Shown here piece after piece: positions 37,151-45,440 of a stretch of 53,281 bases of DNA; positions within the stretch are counted from its first letter, which is position 1; each line of letters opens with the position of its first letter. The stretch spans positions 1-53,281 of the forward strand of contig CAYYZY010000029.1 in the NCBI GenBank assembly GCA_964475955.1. The letters run 5' to 3'. This DNA comes from DATKZH01 sp964475955. GTDB taxonomy: Bacteria > Planctomycetota > Planctomycetia > Pirellulales > Thermoguttaceae. The notes beneath the pieces were generated by a model. That model was not told where the DNA came from. It worked only from the letters and a program-made list of their open reading frames with translations, and ran no database searches. The position numbers and the translations under genes are program-made.

Positions 37151-38290
37151 ATGAGTGAACCGTCAAGCCCGCGAGTTGTTCGGCTGACCCCCCCGGGGCG
37201 CGGGGCCATCGCCAGCCTGGTGGTGGAGGGGCCCGACGCCGCCCGGCTCGTCGGCTCGGCGTTCGTCCCCGCACGCGGAGCCCCGCTTGCGGCGCGTCCG
37301 CTCGGCCGGATCGTGTTCGGGCGTTTCTCGGTCGCGGGCCATCCGGGCGAAGACGTGGTCGTGTGCCGCCGGTCGCCGCAGGCGGTCGAGTTGCACTGCC
37401 ATGGCGGGGAGGCCGCCGTGGCGCGCATCCGGCAGGCGCTCGTGGCCCAGGGGTGCGATTCGCCTTCGTGGCAAGAGTGGGCCGCCGACCAGCACGACGA
37501 CCCCGTCGCGCGTGCGGCACGCGTCGCCCTGGCCGACGCGCGAACCGAGCGGACCGCCGCCATCCTGCTCGACCAGTTCCACGGCGCGCTTGAGAAGGAA
37601 CGCGAGGCCGTCTGCCGGTTGCTCGCCGCGGGCGACGCCCGGGCCGCCGCCGAGCGACTCCGCGCGGTGGTCGCTCGGGCCGAACTGGGGCGCCACTTGG
37701 TGCGCCCCTGGCGCGTCATCCTGGCCGGGGCGCCGAACGTGGGCAAGAGCAGCCTGATCAACGCGTTGGTCGGCTACCGTCGGGCGATCGTGCACGCCAC
37801 GGCCGGGACGACGCGCGACGTCGTCTCGGCCACCACGGCCATCGAGGGCTGGCCGGTGGAGCTCTCCGATACGGCGGGCATTCGGCCGACCGAGCACGCC
37901 GTGGAGCAGGCGGCCGTGCGCCGGGCCGAGCAGCAACTCGCCTCCGCCGACCTGGCCCTTCTGGTGTTCGACTCCGGCCGGCCGTGGTCGCCCGAAGACC
38001 GGGCGTTTTGCGAGAGCCGGCCGGAAGCCCTGGTCGTCCACAACAAGTGCGACCTGCCCGTCGCCGACGGCCCGCCCCGACCCGCCGGCCTGGCCACCAG
38101 CGCGCTGAGCGGCGAGGGCATCGCGCCGCTGGTGCGTGCGATCGCCTCGCGGCTCGTTCCGGCCCCGCCCCCGCCCGGCGCCGCCGTCCCCTTCACCGAC
38201 GACCAACTCGCCCCGCTCGAAGCAGCCCTCCTCGCAATTTCCCAAGGGGACGTCTCGGCCGCGCTTGGGAAGCTTGAAGGCATGAAGTAG
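37151..38290 (+). CDS. MnmE/TrmE-like GTPase lacking the C-terminal FCIGK motif
   Basis: 379 residues. The N-terminal tetrahydrofolate-binding-like region begins LTPPGRGAIASLVVEGPDAA, as in MnmE. The G domain is intact: G1 GAPNVGKSSLINAL (193-206), G2 TTRDV, G3 DTAG (240-243), G4 NKCD (298-301), G5 SALSG. MnmE normally has about 450 residues and ends in FCIGK, whose Cys is essential for tRNA wobble-uridine modification. This protein is shorter and ends ALGKLEGMK, so modification activity is doubtful. It could be a divergent MnmE of this phylum or a paralogue with a new role; finding a second mnmE elsewhere in the genome would decide. Confidence 0.85.
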   Translation: MSEPSSPRVVRLTPPGRGAIASLVVEGPDAARLVGSAFVPARGAPLAARPLGRIVFGRFSVAGHPGEDVVVCRRSPQAVELHCHGGEAAVARIRQALVAQGCDSPSWQEWAADQHDDPVARAARVALADARTERTAAILLDQFHGALEKEREAVCRLLAAGDARAAAERLRAVVARAELGRHLVRPWRVILAGAPNVGKSSLINALVGYRRAIVHATAGTTRDVVSATTAIEGWPVELSDTAGIRPTEHAVEQAAVRRAEQQLASADLALLVFDSGRPWSPEDRAFCESRPEALVVHNKCDLPVADGPPRPAGLATSALSGEGIAPLVRAIASRLVPAPPPPGAAVPFTDDQLAPLEAALLAISQGDVSAALGKLEGMK

Positions 38291-38329
38291 TAAACAGCAC
38301 GATAAAAACATTATCACTTCACCCCGTCC

Positions 38330-38480
38330 CCTGGTTCCCACGCTCCAGCTTGGGAACCTCGATCCGCGAAGCTGGGCTTCGCAGAATAGGCAGTAGGGCC
38401 CTCGTGGCAGAACCGGGGCGAGGCCGAGCCTCGCGTAGGGGCGTTCTTAGGGGGAGGCTGGGAACGAGGGGGGACCCGAG
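38330..38480. repeat. Intergenic repeat with CTGGTTCCCACGCTCCAG and GGCTGGGAACGAGG ends
   Basis: The left end GGTTCCCACGCTCCAGCTT(GGGAACC) and right end GGCTGGGAACGAGG are partly inverted copies. The interior holds GCGAAGCTGGGCTTCGC and GGCCGAGCCTCGC hairpins. Similar elements are widespread in planctomycetes and cyanobacteria (recalled). It sits between the convergent 3' ends of the GTPase and the transporter fusion. Confidence 0.55.
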
Positions 38481-38485
38481 GCGGC

Positions 38486-41400
38486 TTACTTCGGCGGGGA
38501 GACCTTCTCCTGGGCCAGTTGTCGGGCGCGGCGGAGGTCGAGTTTGCCCGTGCCGAGAACGGGGATCTCGCGGACCTGGAAGAAGCTGTCGGGCGAGGGG
38601 ACCCAGATGGGCGGCAGGCCGGCCTCGGCCATCTCGCGGCAGATTGTGTCGGGCGGTTTTTCAAGGCCCGTATGCAGGACGATCAGCCGCTCGCCCTTGC
38701 GATGGTCGTCCACGGCGGTGACCATCAGGCGCAGCTCTTCATCGCCCAGATCGAGGATTTGGCCGAGGACCTCCTCGACGCGGAGGTGGGGCACCATCTC
38801 GCCGCCGATCTTGGAGAAGCGGCTCTGCCGTCCGGTGATGCGGATGTAGCCTTCTTCATCGATGAGGGCGACGTCGCCGGTCGTGTACCAGCCGTCGCGG
38901 ATCACCTCGGCCGTCAGCTCCGGCTGGGCCAGATACCCCTTCATCACGTTGTGGCCGCGGATCAAGAGCATACCCGGCTGGTTCACGCCCAGGTCTTCCC
39001 CGGTTTCGAGGTCGACGATCTTGGCCGCCACCCCCGGAATCGGCTGGCCGACCGTTCCCTCCTTGGGCCCAGGCTGCAACTCACCGGCCCTCCGGCTGGG
39101 CGGGACGTTGGAGGAGACCACGGGCGAGAGCTCCGTGGTGCCGTAGCCTTCGAGGGGCCGGACGTGGAACCGCTCTTCGAAGGCGTCGGCCACGTCGGGC
39201 GGCAGCTTCTCCGCCCCGGTGATCACGACCTCCAGCGAGGCAAAGTCTTCCGGGTTGCACCGGCGCACGTAGGACCGGAGGAAGGTGGGCGTGGCGATGA
39301 GGATGGTGGCCTCGTGGCGGCCGCACAGCTTGCCCACCTGGCGCGCCTCGAGCGGCGTGAAGTGGTAGATGCCCTTGGCGTCGAGCATCAACACCGACCA
39401 GAGCGTGACCGTGTAGCCGAAGGAGTGGAAGAACGGGAGGATGCCGACCAGCACGTCGTCCCGCTTGATGTCGAGCACCTGGTTGAACGCGCGCACGTTC
39501 AAGCCCACGTTGTTGTGCGTGAGCATCACGCCCTTGGGTTGGCCGGTTGAGCCCGAGGTGAAGATGATGGTCAAGAGGTCTTCTCGATCGATCTTTCGGA
39601 GGCCGAGGCGGCGCTCGAGCCAACCGATGGGCATCGCCCAGGCCTGCACGGCGGCGGCGAGCTTGTCGAGGCCGGTCGCCTTGTCGCGAAAATCCTCGAG
39701 GTAGACCAGCTCGGCGTCGATCTCGAGCTTGAGCTTTTCCATCACCGACCGGCTGGTCAGCACGTGACGGATCCCGGCCCGTTCGATGCAGACGTTCATC
39801 ACCTCCGACGAGACCGTGTAGTTGAGATTCACGGCCACGCGGCCATCGAGCGAGACCGCGGCGTTGGCCACCACGCCGGCCGCCGAGGGCGGCAACAGCA
39901 CGCCCAGGCGCGGCTCGTCGTCGGCCAGCACCTCGCGCGCCAGCAGCCGACGGAGGATCAGGGCTCGCGTGAGCAGCGCGGCCCCGGTCAGCCGGGCACC
40001 GGTGGAATCGGCCACCTTCTCACGCCGGAGATTCCGGCGGCAGGTGCGCAGGAACTGGCGCGCGGGGATGAGCTCGCCCCCGCCTTGCTTGGTCTCGTGC
40101 ATGGTCTCCCACTCCAAATCCTGCACGGCCCGCCGGACCCGGTGCGAATCGGTCGCTCCGTGGATGGCGGAGCCGAATCGAACGGTCACCGGATAGGGGA
40201 GCCGCCGGGGCCATTTCCAGAACCACTTGCCGCCCTCAAAGCTGAAGATGCTCCCCCATAGGCCCCCCAAATGAACGGGGATTACGGGGACGCCCGTCCC
40301 CTTGAGTATCGTCAAGAAGCCCGGATGGAACGGATTGATTTGCCCGGTGCGGCTCAGCCCGCCCTCCGGGAAGATACACACCAGGTCGCCCGACCGCAGG
40401 GCCTCGCGCGCTGCGCGGATCGAGCGGACCACCGACTGCCGACCGGGCTGGATGGGGATCACGCGGAAGTCGCGGGCGAGCCGCCGGCCCCACCATCCGG
40501 GGATGTAGGCGTCGTGGGCGATGTAGCGGACGGGCCGTGGGCAGGCGAAGTAGAGCACCAGGCCGTCGATCCACGTCACGTGGTTCGCGATCAACAGCGC
40601 CCCGCCCTCCTCCGGCACGTTCTCCGGCCCCACGGCACGCACCCGGTAAAAGATCCGCAGCCACATGCCCACCAGCAAGTAGGCCAGTCGATCGAACACC
40701 AGCCAGCAGATCGCCAGGCAAACGGGCACGGTCGCCAGCCCGGCCAACAGCCAGATGTGCCGGCCGCTGAGCCCCAACTTCCGCGCCAACAGCCAAAACA
40801 GGCCCGACGCCGCAAGCATGCCCGAGAAGGCCATGAAATTATACGCGGCCAGGATGCGCCCGCGCGAATCTTCCGGGCTTCGGTGCTGGAGGAAGGCCAA
40901 CAGCGGGATGTCGTACAACCCGGCGGCAAGGCCCAACGCGAGAAGCCAGAAGCAGGCCCAGTAGTAAGGCCCCGAAAGCGGCGAGCCCACGCCCTGGGGC
41001 ACCGTGAAAAGAAGCATCGAAAAGGCGGCCATCCCCAAGGCCCCAAAGGGCACCAGCCCCAGCTCGATCTTGCCGCGCGACCAGAGGCCGGCCAGGGCCG
41101 AGCCGATGCCGATCCCCAGGATCAGCACGCCCAGCAGCGGGCCGACGTGCTCCTGGGCGGTCACCAACTCGGGGCGCGCGAACCAGTCGATGTTCAACTG
41201 CGCCAGGCACCCCAGCGACCAGAAGTACGTGCTTCCCAGCGCGGCCAGAAGCAGGGCCCGCCGAGCGAACAGCGCGCCCAGGTCGCGGGCCGTTTGTCCG
41301 GCCGGGTTGCGCGGGAACCGCCGCTCGGGATTCGCCGGGCGAAGCCGCCCGATGAACAGGCTGGCGATCCAGCCCACGACCGCCACGCCCACCAGCGCCG

Positions 41401-42418
41401 CCGCCGATAGCCACCACCGCAGTTGCCCCGGAAGCACGTTTCGCCCGGCGACCCCCGGATCGCCCGTTCCGGCCAGTTTCTCGATCGCAACCCTCAACTC
41501 GCCCTCGTCGACCGGCCACGCAACGAAACGATCGGGGCCAGCCGCCTCGCCATTCCACGCTGTCTTCTCAGGGTCGTGCTTGGGGGCGGCGAGACGGGTC
41601 GCCTCGGGCGTCATCAGCACCACGGAGACATTGCCGGCAATCCGGTGGATCGCGGCGGCCGCCTCACGGCCGCTCGTGCCGGAGAGATCGTGGTCCAAGA
41701 GCACCAGCTTGGGCGCGCCGCTGCGGATCGACTCGAGGGCCTCGTCAACGCTTCCCGCCTCCTTCGCCCGAAAGTCGGACGACCTGACGAGTTCGCTCAG
41801 CCGGTCGCGCTCAGGGGGCTCCTCGTGGACGACGAGAATGCTCGGCGGGGTCGTCCAACTGTACAGGAAGCCGCCGGCCACCGTGCCGAGGATGATGGCG
41901 ATCATGGTGGTCATCCCGATCACGCCGTTGGCCGCGGAGATCCGATCCTGGCGCACGATTTCCGGGATGCTGCCATATTTCGACGGGCTGAACATCGTGC
42001 TCTGCGCTCCCATCAGGAAGAGCACGACCAACATCAGGTAGATGTTGCCGCTGAGGATGACGGCCATCCCCAGGGTCATGATCACGATCTCGGCCACCTT
42101 GCAGCCGATCATCACCGTGCGCTTGCTGAACCGATCGGTCAGGTAGCCGGCCGGCGCCGCCAGGACGATGAACGGAAGCAGGAAGAGGACTGACCCGGCC
42201 GTCAGCGCCACCTCCTGCCCGACCAGTTCCTTGCCGATCGGGATGATCAGCCAGCGGAACATGTTGTCGTTCAGCGCGACCAGGAACTGGGTGACGACCA
42301 GGCCGAGAAAGCTGACCGTGAGCAGCCCCCCCTGCGGAGCGGCATGGTCGGTGGCGTCGGTGGCGGAGGGCTCGGCAACCGGCTGGTCGGAGTGCGCAGA
42401 ATCGGAAGACATCGCCAT
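38486..42418 (-). CDS. MFS transporter / acyltransferase / acyl-ACP synthetase fusion with receiver-like insertion
   Basis: 1310 residues. Domain order: MFS helices 1-5 (about 33-188, with the cytoplasmic motif GYLTDRFSKR); a CheY-receiver-like domain at about 193-316; MFS helix 6 onward (334-590); a PlsC-type acyltransferase (HX4D in NHVTWID 612-618, FPEGGLSRTG 683-692); and an AMP-dependent acyl-ACP/CoA synthetase (TSGSTGQPKG 954-963, GYGTTELSP, GWYTTGDVA). The transporter-plus-Aas arrangement recalls the LplT-Aas system that imports and re-acylates lysophospholipids at the inner membrane, and triple fusions of this kind are known. The receiver-like insert (LVLLDHDLSGTSG) is, to my knowledge, unusual. 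Its conserved Lys is replaced (FVAWPVDEGEL). Single minus-strand gene. Confidence 0.88.
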   Translation of the reverse strand: MAMSSDSAHSDQPVAEPSATDATDHAAPQGGLLTVSFLGLVVTQFLVALNDNMFRWLIIPIGKELVGQEVALTAGSVLFLLPFIVLAAPAGYLTDRFSKRTVMIGCKVAEIVIMTLGMAVILSGNIYLMLVVLFLMGAQSTMFSPSKYGSIPEIVRQDRISAANGVIGMTTMIAIILGTVAGGFLYSWTTPPSILVVHEEPPERDRLSELVRSSDFRAKEAGSVDEALESIRSGAPKLVLLDHDLSGTSGREAAAAIHRIAGNVSVVLMTPEATRLAAPKHDPEKTAWNGEAAGPDRFVAWPVDEGELRVAIEKLAGTGDPGVAGRNVLPGQLRWWLSAAALVGVAVVGWIASLFIGRLRPANPERRFPRNPAGQTARDLGALFARRALLLAALGSTYFWSLGCLAQLNIDWFARPELVTAQEHVGPLLGVLILGIGIGSALAGLWSRGKIELGLVPFGALGMAAFSMLLFTVPQGVGSPLSGPYYWACFWLLALGLAAGLYDIPLLAFLQHRSPEDSRGRILAAYNFMAFSGMLAASGLFWLLARKLGLSGRHIWLLAGLATVPVCLAICWLVFDRLAYLLVGMWLRIFYRVRAVGPENVPEEGGALLIANHVTWIDGLVLYFACPRPVRYIAHDAYIPGWWGRRLARDFRVIPIQPGRQSVVRSIRAAREALRSGDLVCIFPEGGLSRTGQINPFHPGFLTILKGTGVPVIPVHLGGLWGSIFSFEGGKWFWKWPRRLPYPVTVRFGSAIHGATDSHRVRRAVQDLEWETMHETKQGGGELIPARQFLRTCRRNLRREKVADSTGARLTGAALLTRALILRRLLAREVLADDEPRLGVLLPPSAAGVVANAAVSLDGRVAVNLNYTVSSEVMNVCIERAGIRHVLTSRSVMEKLKLEIDAELVYLEDFRDKATGLDKLAAAVQAWAMPIGWLERRLGLRKIDREDLLTIIFTSGSTGQPKGVMLTHNNVGLNVRAFNQVLDIKRDDVLVGILPFFHSFGYTVTLWSVLMLDAKGIYHFTPLEARQVGKLCGRHEATILIATPTFLRSYVRRCNPEDFASLEVVITGAEKLPPDVADAFEERFHVRPLEGYGTTELSPVVSSNVPPSRRAGELQPGPKEGTVGQPIPGVAAKIVDLETGEDLGVNQPGMLLIRGHNVMKGYLAQPELTAEVIRDGWYTTGDVALIDEEGYIRITGRQSRFSKIGGEMVPHLRVEEVLGQILDLGDEELRLMVTAVDDHRKGERLIVLHTGLEKPPDTICREMAEAGLPPIWVPSPDSFFQVREIPVLGTGKLDLRRARQLAQEKVSPPK

Positions 42419-42661
42419 AGGGGGTGCTCGCGTCGTGCAGGCTCGAGTGCTCGCGTGCCCGGATTCTAGGCCGACGGGGCCCGAAGGCCAAGCGATTCGC
42501 TAACGTAGGCGAGATCCCCGACTCAATGCAACGCCAGCCCCATCGGTCGCATCTCCCGGTCAAGAGCCGCCCCTGGGAACGGCGATTCCGTCTCTACCTT
42601 GCCCCTTCCTTTCCTGTGCGATCTTTCCTTCTTGCACCCCTTCCCGCTCCTTCCTTCGCCA

Positions 42662-43687
42662 TCAGTTCACCCGCAGCCGCAACTGCTCGATCTGCTTCTG
42701 GCGGGTTTCCGCGTCGGCGGCCGGGTCGAAGCGGACGGGGCCTTCGAGGAGCGACTCCAGGCGCTCGGCGGCCAGGCGTCGGGTCGACTCGTCGTCGCGC
42801 TCCAACAGCGCCAGCCAGATCGCCGGGTCGCCGGCCAGCCAGTGGGCGATCTCCGGCGGGGTGTCGTTATCCATCCGGGCGGCGAGCGCCATCACGATCC
42901 GCCGAACCCGGTAGCGCTGCTCGGCGTCGAGACGGCTCGTGTCGAGCTGCTGGAGATAGGTGTAAATGACTCTTCCGAGCGACCGCAGCTCGCGGTCGGC
43001 GGCCTCCCGGCGCGCGAACCGCTCGTCGCCCAGTTGCTCGATCAGGGCCGCCCAGCGACGCGGGTCGGGCAGGTCTCCCTCGTCGGCCGCGCGCACCAGG
43101 GCCGTCTCGATCTGGTCGGCCATGCCGGCCAGGTCCCATTGCTGGTCCAAGGGCTGCAAGAGCGGCACGAGGTGGGCCCGGGAGACCTGCGGCTGCGTGA
43201 TGAGCAGGTGCCACAGGCTGGCGGCCGTGTAGACCTGTTGCTCGTCGTCCGGACCGACGGCCAGGCGCAGCGGCTCGTCCTCCGACTGCCGGAAGTCGAC
43301 CACCGTCGTGCCCGACTCGCCCTCCGGGCTGCGGCGCACGTGGAGTTTATCCGGACCGGTGATTTCGATCAGCAACCGTTCCGCCGGGGTCGTCAGTTCG
43401 TAGTTGACCGAGAGCTCCTGCCCGACGATGCTGATCCGCAGCCGCTCCTCGCGCTGGCCGCCCTCCTTTGCCGGCTCGTTCATGTTTCCCAGCCGCGTGG
43501 CGCCGGACTTGATACGGCCCGACACGATCCGCGCCCGAAGCCACCCCCGCCGGGCCGCCTCGGTCAGCTTGGGTGTCTGAAGCGGCCCGGGCGGCGCCTC
43601 GGCCGCGGCTCCCGGCGCTACCGCCGCGCTGACCAGCACCAAGGCCAAGCCTCCGACGACGGCCAACGTGTTTCGACGCATCGGCAT
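42662..43687 (-). CDS. Exported hypothetical protein with HEAT-like C-terminal part
   Basis: 341 residues. A signal peptide (RRNTLAVVGGLALVLVSAAVAPGAAAEA) is followed by a beta-rich domain (about 70-150) and an alpha-helical C-terminal half. That half includes LGDERFARREAADRELRSLG, a motif I associate with HEAT-like or armadillo-like repeats in planctomycete secreted proteins, and LLERDDESTRRLAAERLESLL. GGAGAG precedes the ATG. No catalytic motif. Probably a periplasmic protein-interaction module; function unknown. The gap 42419-42661 between it and the upstream fusion gene shows nothing recognisable. Confidence 0.72.
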   Translation of the reverse strand: MPMRRNTLAVVGGLALVLVSAAVAPGAAAEAPPGPLQTPKLTEAARRGWLRARIVSGRIKSGATRLGNMNEPAKEGGQREERLRISIVGQELSVNYELTTPAERLLIEITGPDKLHVRRSPEGESGTTVVDFRQSEDEPLRLAVGPDDEQQVYTAASLWHLLITQPQVSRAHLVPLLQPLDQQWDLAGMADQIETALVRAADEGDLPDPRRWAALIEQLGDERFARREAADRELRSLGRVIYTYLQQLDTSRLDAEQRYRVRRIVMALAARMDNDTPPEIAHWLAGDPAIWLALLERDDESTRRLAAERLESLLEGPVRFDPAADAETRQKQIEQLRLRVN

Positions 43688-43721
43688 GACGTCTCTCCAA
43701 GCTTACGAGTCTATTATTCAA

Positions 43722-43786
43722 CGTGGCGCACGCTTCCAACGTGCCCACAACCCAATGGCACGTTGGTAACGTGCCCCACAACATGC
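43722..43786. repeat. Degenerate CACGTT-type palindrome
   Basis: CGCACGCTTCCAACGTGCCC and GGCACGTTGGTAACGTGCCC are imperfect inverted copies of the perfect palindrome at 51981-52037. Confidence 0.6.
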
Positions 43787-43814
43787 CCACCACGCGCGCA
43801 TCGTCACGGTCAAA

Positions 43815-43943
43815 GCATTTCTCACCACTCACACTAGCCCGAAGCGCAAGCGAGGCATCGGCTTGCACTTCGCCTCGCTTGCGGCTCGGGTCAGTGTGGG
43901 CGCCGTGTTGTTGAGTCTCACCCGGTGGTGAGAAACGCGGGCT
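43815..43943. repeat. Palindromic repeat, copy 3
   Basis: Left end GCATTTCTCACCACTC and right end GGTGGTGAGAAACGCGGGC; the core CCCGAAGCGCAAGCGAGG is opposed by CCTCGCTTGCGGCTCGGG. The right flank (GTGTGGGCGCCGTGTTGTTG, then AGTCTCACCCGGTG) is the complement of the left flank of copy 1 at 14363. The tandem core has only one unit here. Confidence 0.8.
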
Positions 43944-44015
43944 CCAAGCGACTATTAACCATCAACAGGCAGCAGGCAGTATCGGGCAGGCTGAGGCAGG
44001 CGGGATGAAGGAGCG

Positions 44016-44109
44016 GACAGGATAACGGGATTGACAGGATGGATGCCAGCACGCCGGATGCTCGCTCGATCCGGCCCGAAACCCATCCTGCGAATCCCGT
44101 TATCCTGTC
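44016..44109. repeat. Inverted repeat GACAGGATAACGGGATT
   Basis: GACAGGATAACGGGATT at 44016-44032 is inverted as AATCCCGTTATCCTGTC at 44093-44109, with GACAGGATGG / CCCATCCTG inside. Similar elements occur in many unrelated bacterial genomes (recalled). No gene is seen in the gap 43688-44286, which consists almost entirely of four repeat elements. Confidence 0.7.
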
Positions 44110-44152
44110 ACCCCCCCATCCAGTCGCTCAACTACGCGCGGCCCGCCAAATC

Positions 44153-44284
44153 GCCGTGCGCGATCCGCTTACACAAGCTGTAGGGAACGCCCTCCGCGGC
44201 GTTGGGGCTCCTCAGCGATTCCGGAACGCCGCGGAGGCCGTTCCCTACAGTCGCATCACCGGCGCCCGCGAATCGCGCACGGTG
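44153..44284. repeat. GTGCGCGAT-ended inverted repeat, copy B
   Basis: Bounded by CCGTGCGCGATCC and GAATCGCGCACGGT, with inner pair TGTAGGGAACGCC and CCGTTCCCTACAG. It is homologous along its length to 19021-19157 and, like that copy, ends immediately at the stop codon of a minus-strand gene (apbE). Confidence 0.75.
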
Positions 44285-44286
44285 AG

Positions 44287-45429
44287 TCAGCCAACCTCTC
44301 TGCCTGTCTCAGTCGCCCTCCTGTCCAGCACCCGGAACTCGTCGTCCTTCAGTCCGATGGAGCGTATCTCCAGCCCTTCAGGTCCCTCGGCCGGGCAGAC
44401 GAGCACCGCGCCCAGCTCGGGGCGGGCTTCGCAGTACTCGAGCGACTTGTCGGCCCCCATCACGTAGAAGGCGGTCGACAACGCGTCGGCCTCGGCCCCC
44501 GACGGCGCCACCACGGTGGCCGACAGAAGCCCCTCGGCGGGCATGCCCGTGCGCGGGTCGAGGATGTGCCCGTAGCGGCGTCCCTTGTACCGGAAATACT
44601 GGGTGCGCGTGCCCGACGTGCCGATCGCCCGGTCCCGCAGCCGGACCTCGGCCAGGCGCGTGCCGTGCCGCGTCGGGTTGGGAATCCCCACGACCCAAAC
44701 GGCCGGCGGCGACTCGGCCGAGGCGGTCCGGAGCGACGCGCGCGATCCCCGGGCCAATACGCTGCTCTGGCCGCCGTGGAGGAGGAAGTGGTCGATCCCG
44801 GCGTCGGTCAACGCTTCGGCGCAGCGGTCCAACGCATACCCCTTGCCGATGCTTCCCAGGTTCAACTCGACGCCCGGCTGGCGGAAGCGAACCGTGCCGC
44901 GCGCGGCGTCGAGTTCGACCAAGTGGCTCCCCACGTGCTCGAGGGCGGCGGACAGTTCGTCGCGGCCGGGCACGCAGCCGGCACGGCGAGCGAACCCCCA
45001 CGCTCTCCAAAGGGGCCCCGAGGTGACGTCGAACGCCCCTTCGGTCTCCGCGTGCAGGCGCATGGCCAGCTCGAGCAGCGCGAACAGACGGGGCTCGACC
45101 TCCACCGGCTCCTCGGCACCGCGGCGGTTCAGTCGGCTGATCTCGCTGGTGGCCCGGAAGACCGACATCTGCTCTTCCAGTGGCTCGAGCAGGTCCAACA
45201 CCTCCAAGGCGACCGCGGTTCCGCCGCGATACTGGCCCGCGTTGAGGATCACCTCAAAGCCGGAGGCCATCGCGGTCCGGCTGACGCGCACCAGGTAGGC
45301 CGGGTCGTCGTGCTCGGCGGGCCAGGGGTCGACGGTTCGGCCCGAAAGGGCCTGCTCGGCCAGATGCGCGAGCGTTCGGACGGCCGACCGGCCCTTGAGG
45401 AAGTCGCGGCGGTTGCTTTCGGGGCTCAT
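44287..45429 (-). CDS. apbE: FAD:protein FMN transferase (ApbE)
   Basis: 380 residues from ATG at 45429; a TTG one codon earlier is possible. ApbE transfers FMN from FAD to Thr in flavinylation motifs; the NqrB and NqrC proteins encoded at 21.6-23.6 kb carry such motifs. Family motifs are intact: LNLGSIGKGYALD, the flavin and Mg site HILDPRTGMPA, and ADALSTAFYVMG. The N-terminus has an RRDFLKG twin-arginine-like motif, but no strongly hydrophobic stretch follows, so Tat export is uncertain although target flavins are periplasmic. It is the last gene of a minus-strand group, 11 bases after the hypothetical gene before it. Confidence 0.93.
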   Translation of the reverse strand: MSPESNRRDFLKGRSAVRTLAHLAEQALSGRTVDPWPAEHDDPAYLVRVSRTAMASGFEVILNAGQYRGGTAVALEVLDLLEPLEEQMSVFRATSEISRLNRRGAEEPVEVEPRLFALLELAMRLHAETEGAFDVTSGPLWRAWGFARRAGCVPGRDELSAALEHVGSHLVELDAARGTVRFRQPGVELNLGSIGKGYALDRCAEALTDAGIDHFLLHGGQSSVLARGSRASLRTASAESPPAVWVVGIPNPTRHGTRLAEVRLRDRAIGTSGTRTQYFRYKGRRYGHILDPRTGMPAEGLLSATVVAPSGAEADALSTAFYVMGADKSLEYCEARPELGAVLVCPAEGPEGLEIRSIGLKDDEFRVLDRRATETGREVG

Positions 45430-45440
45430 CAAGATCCAGC

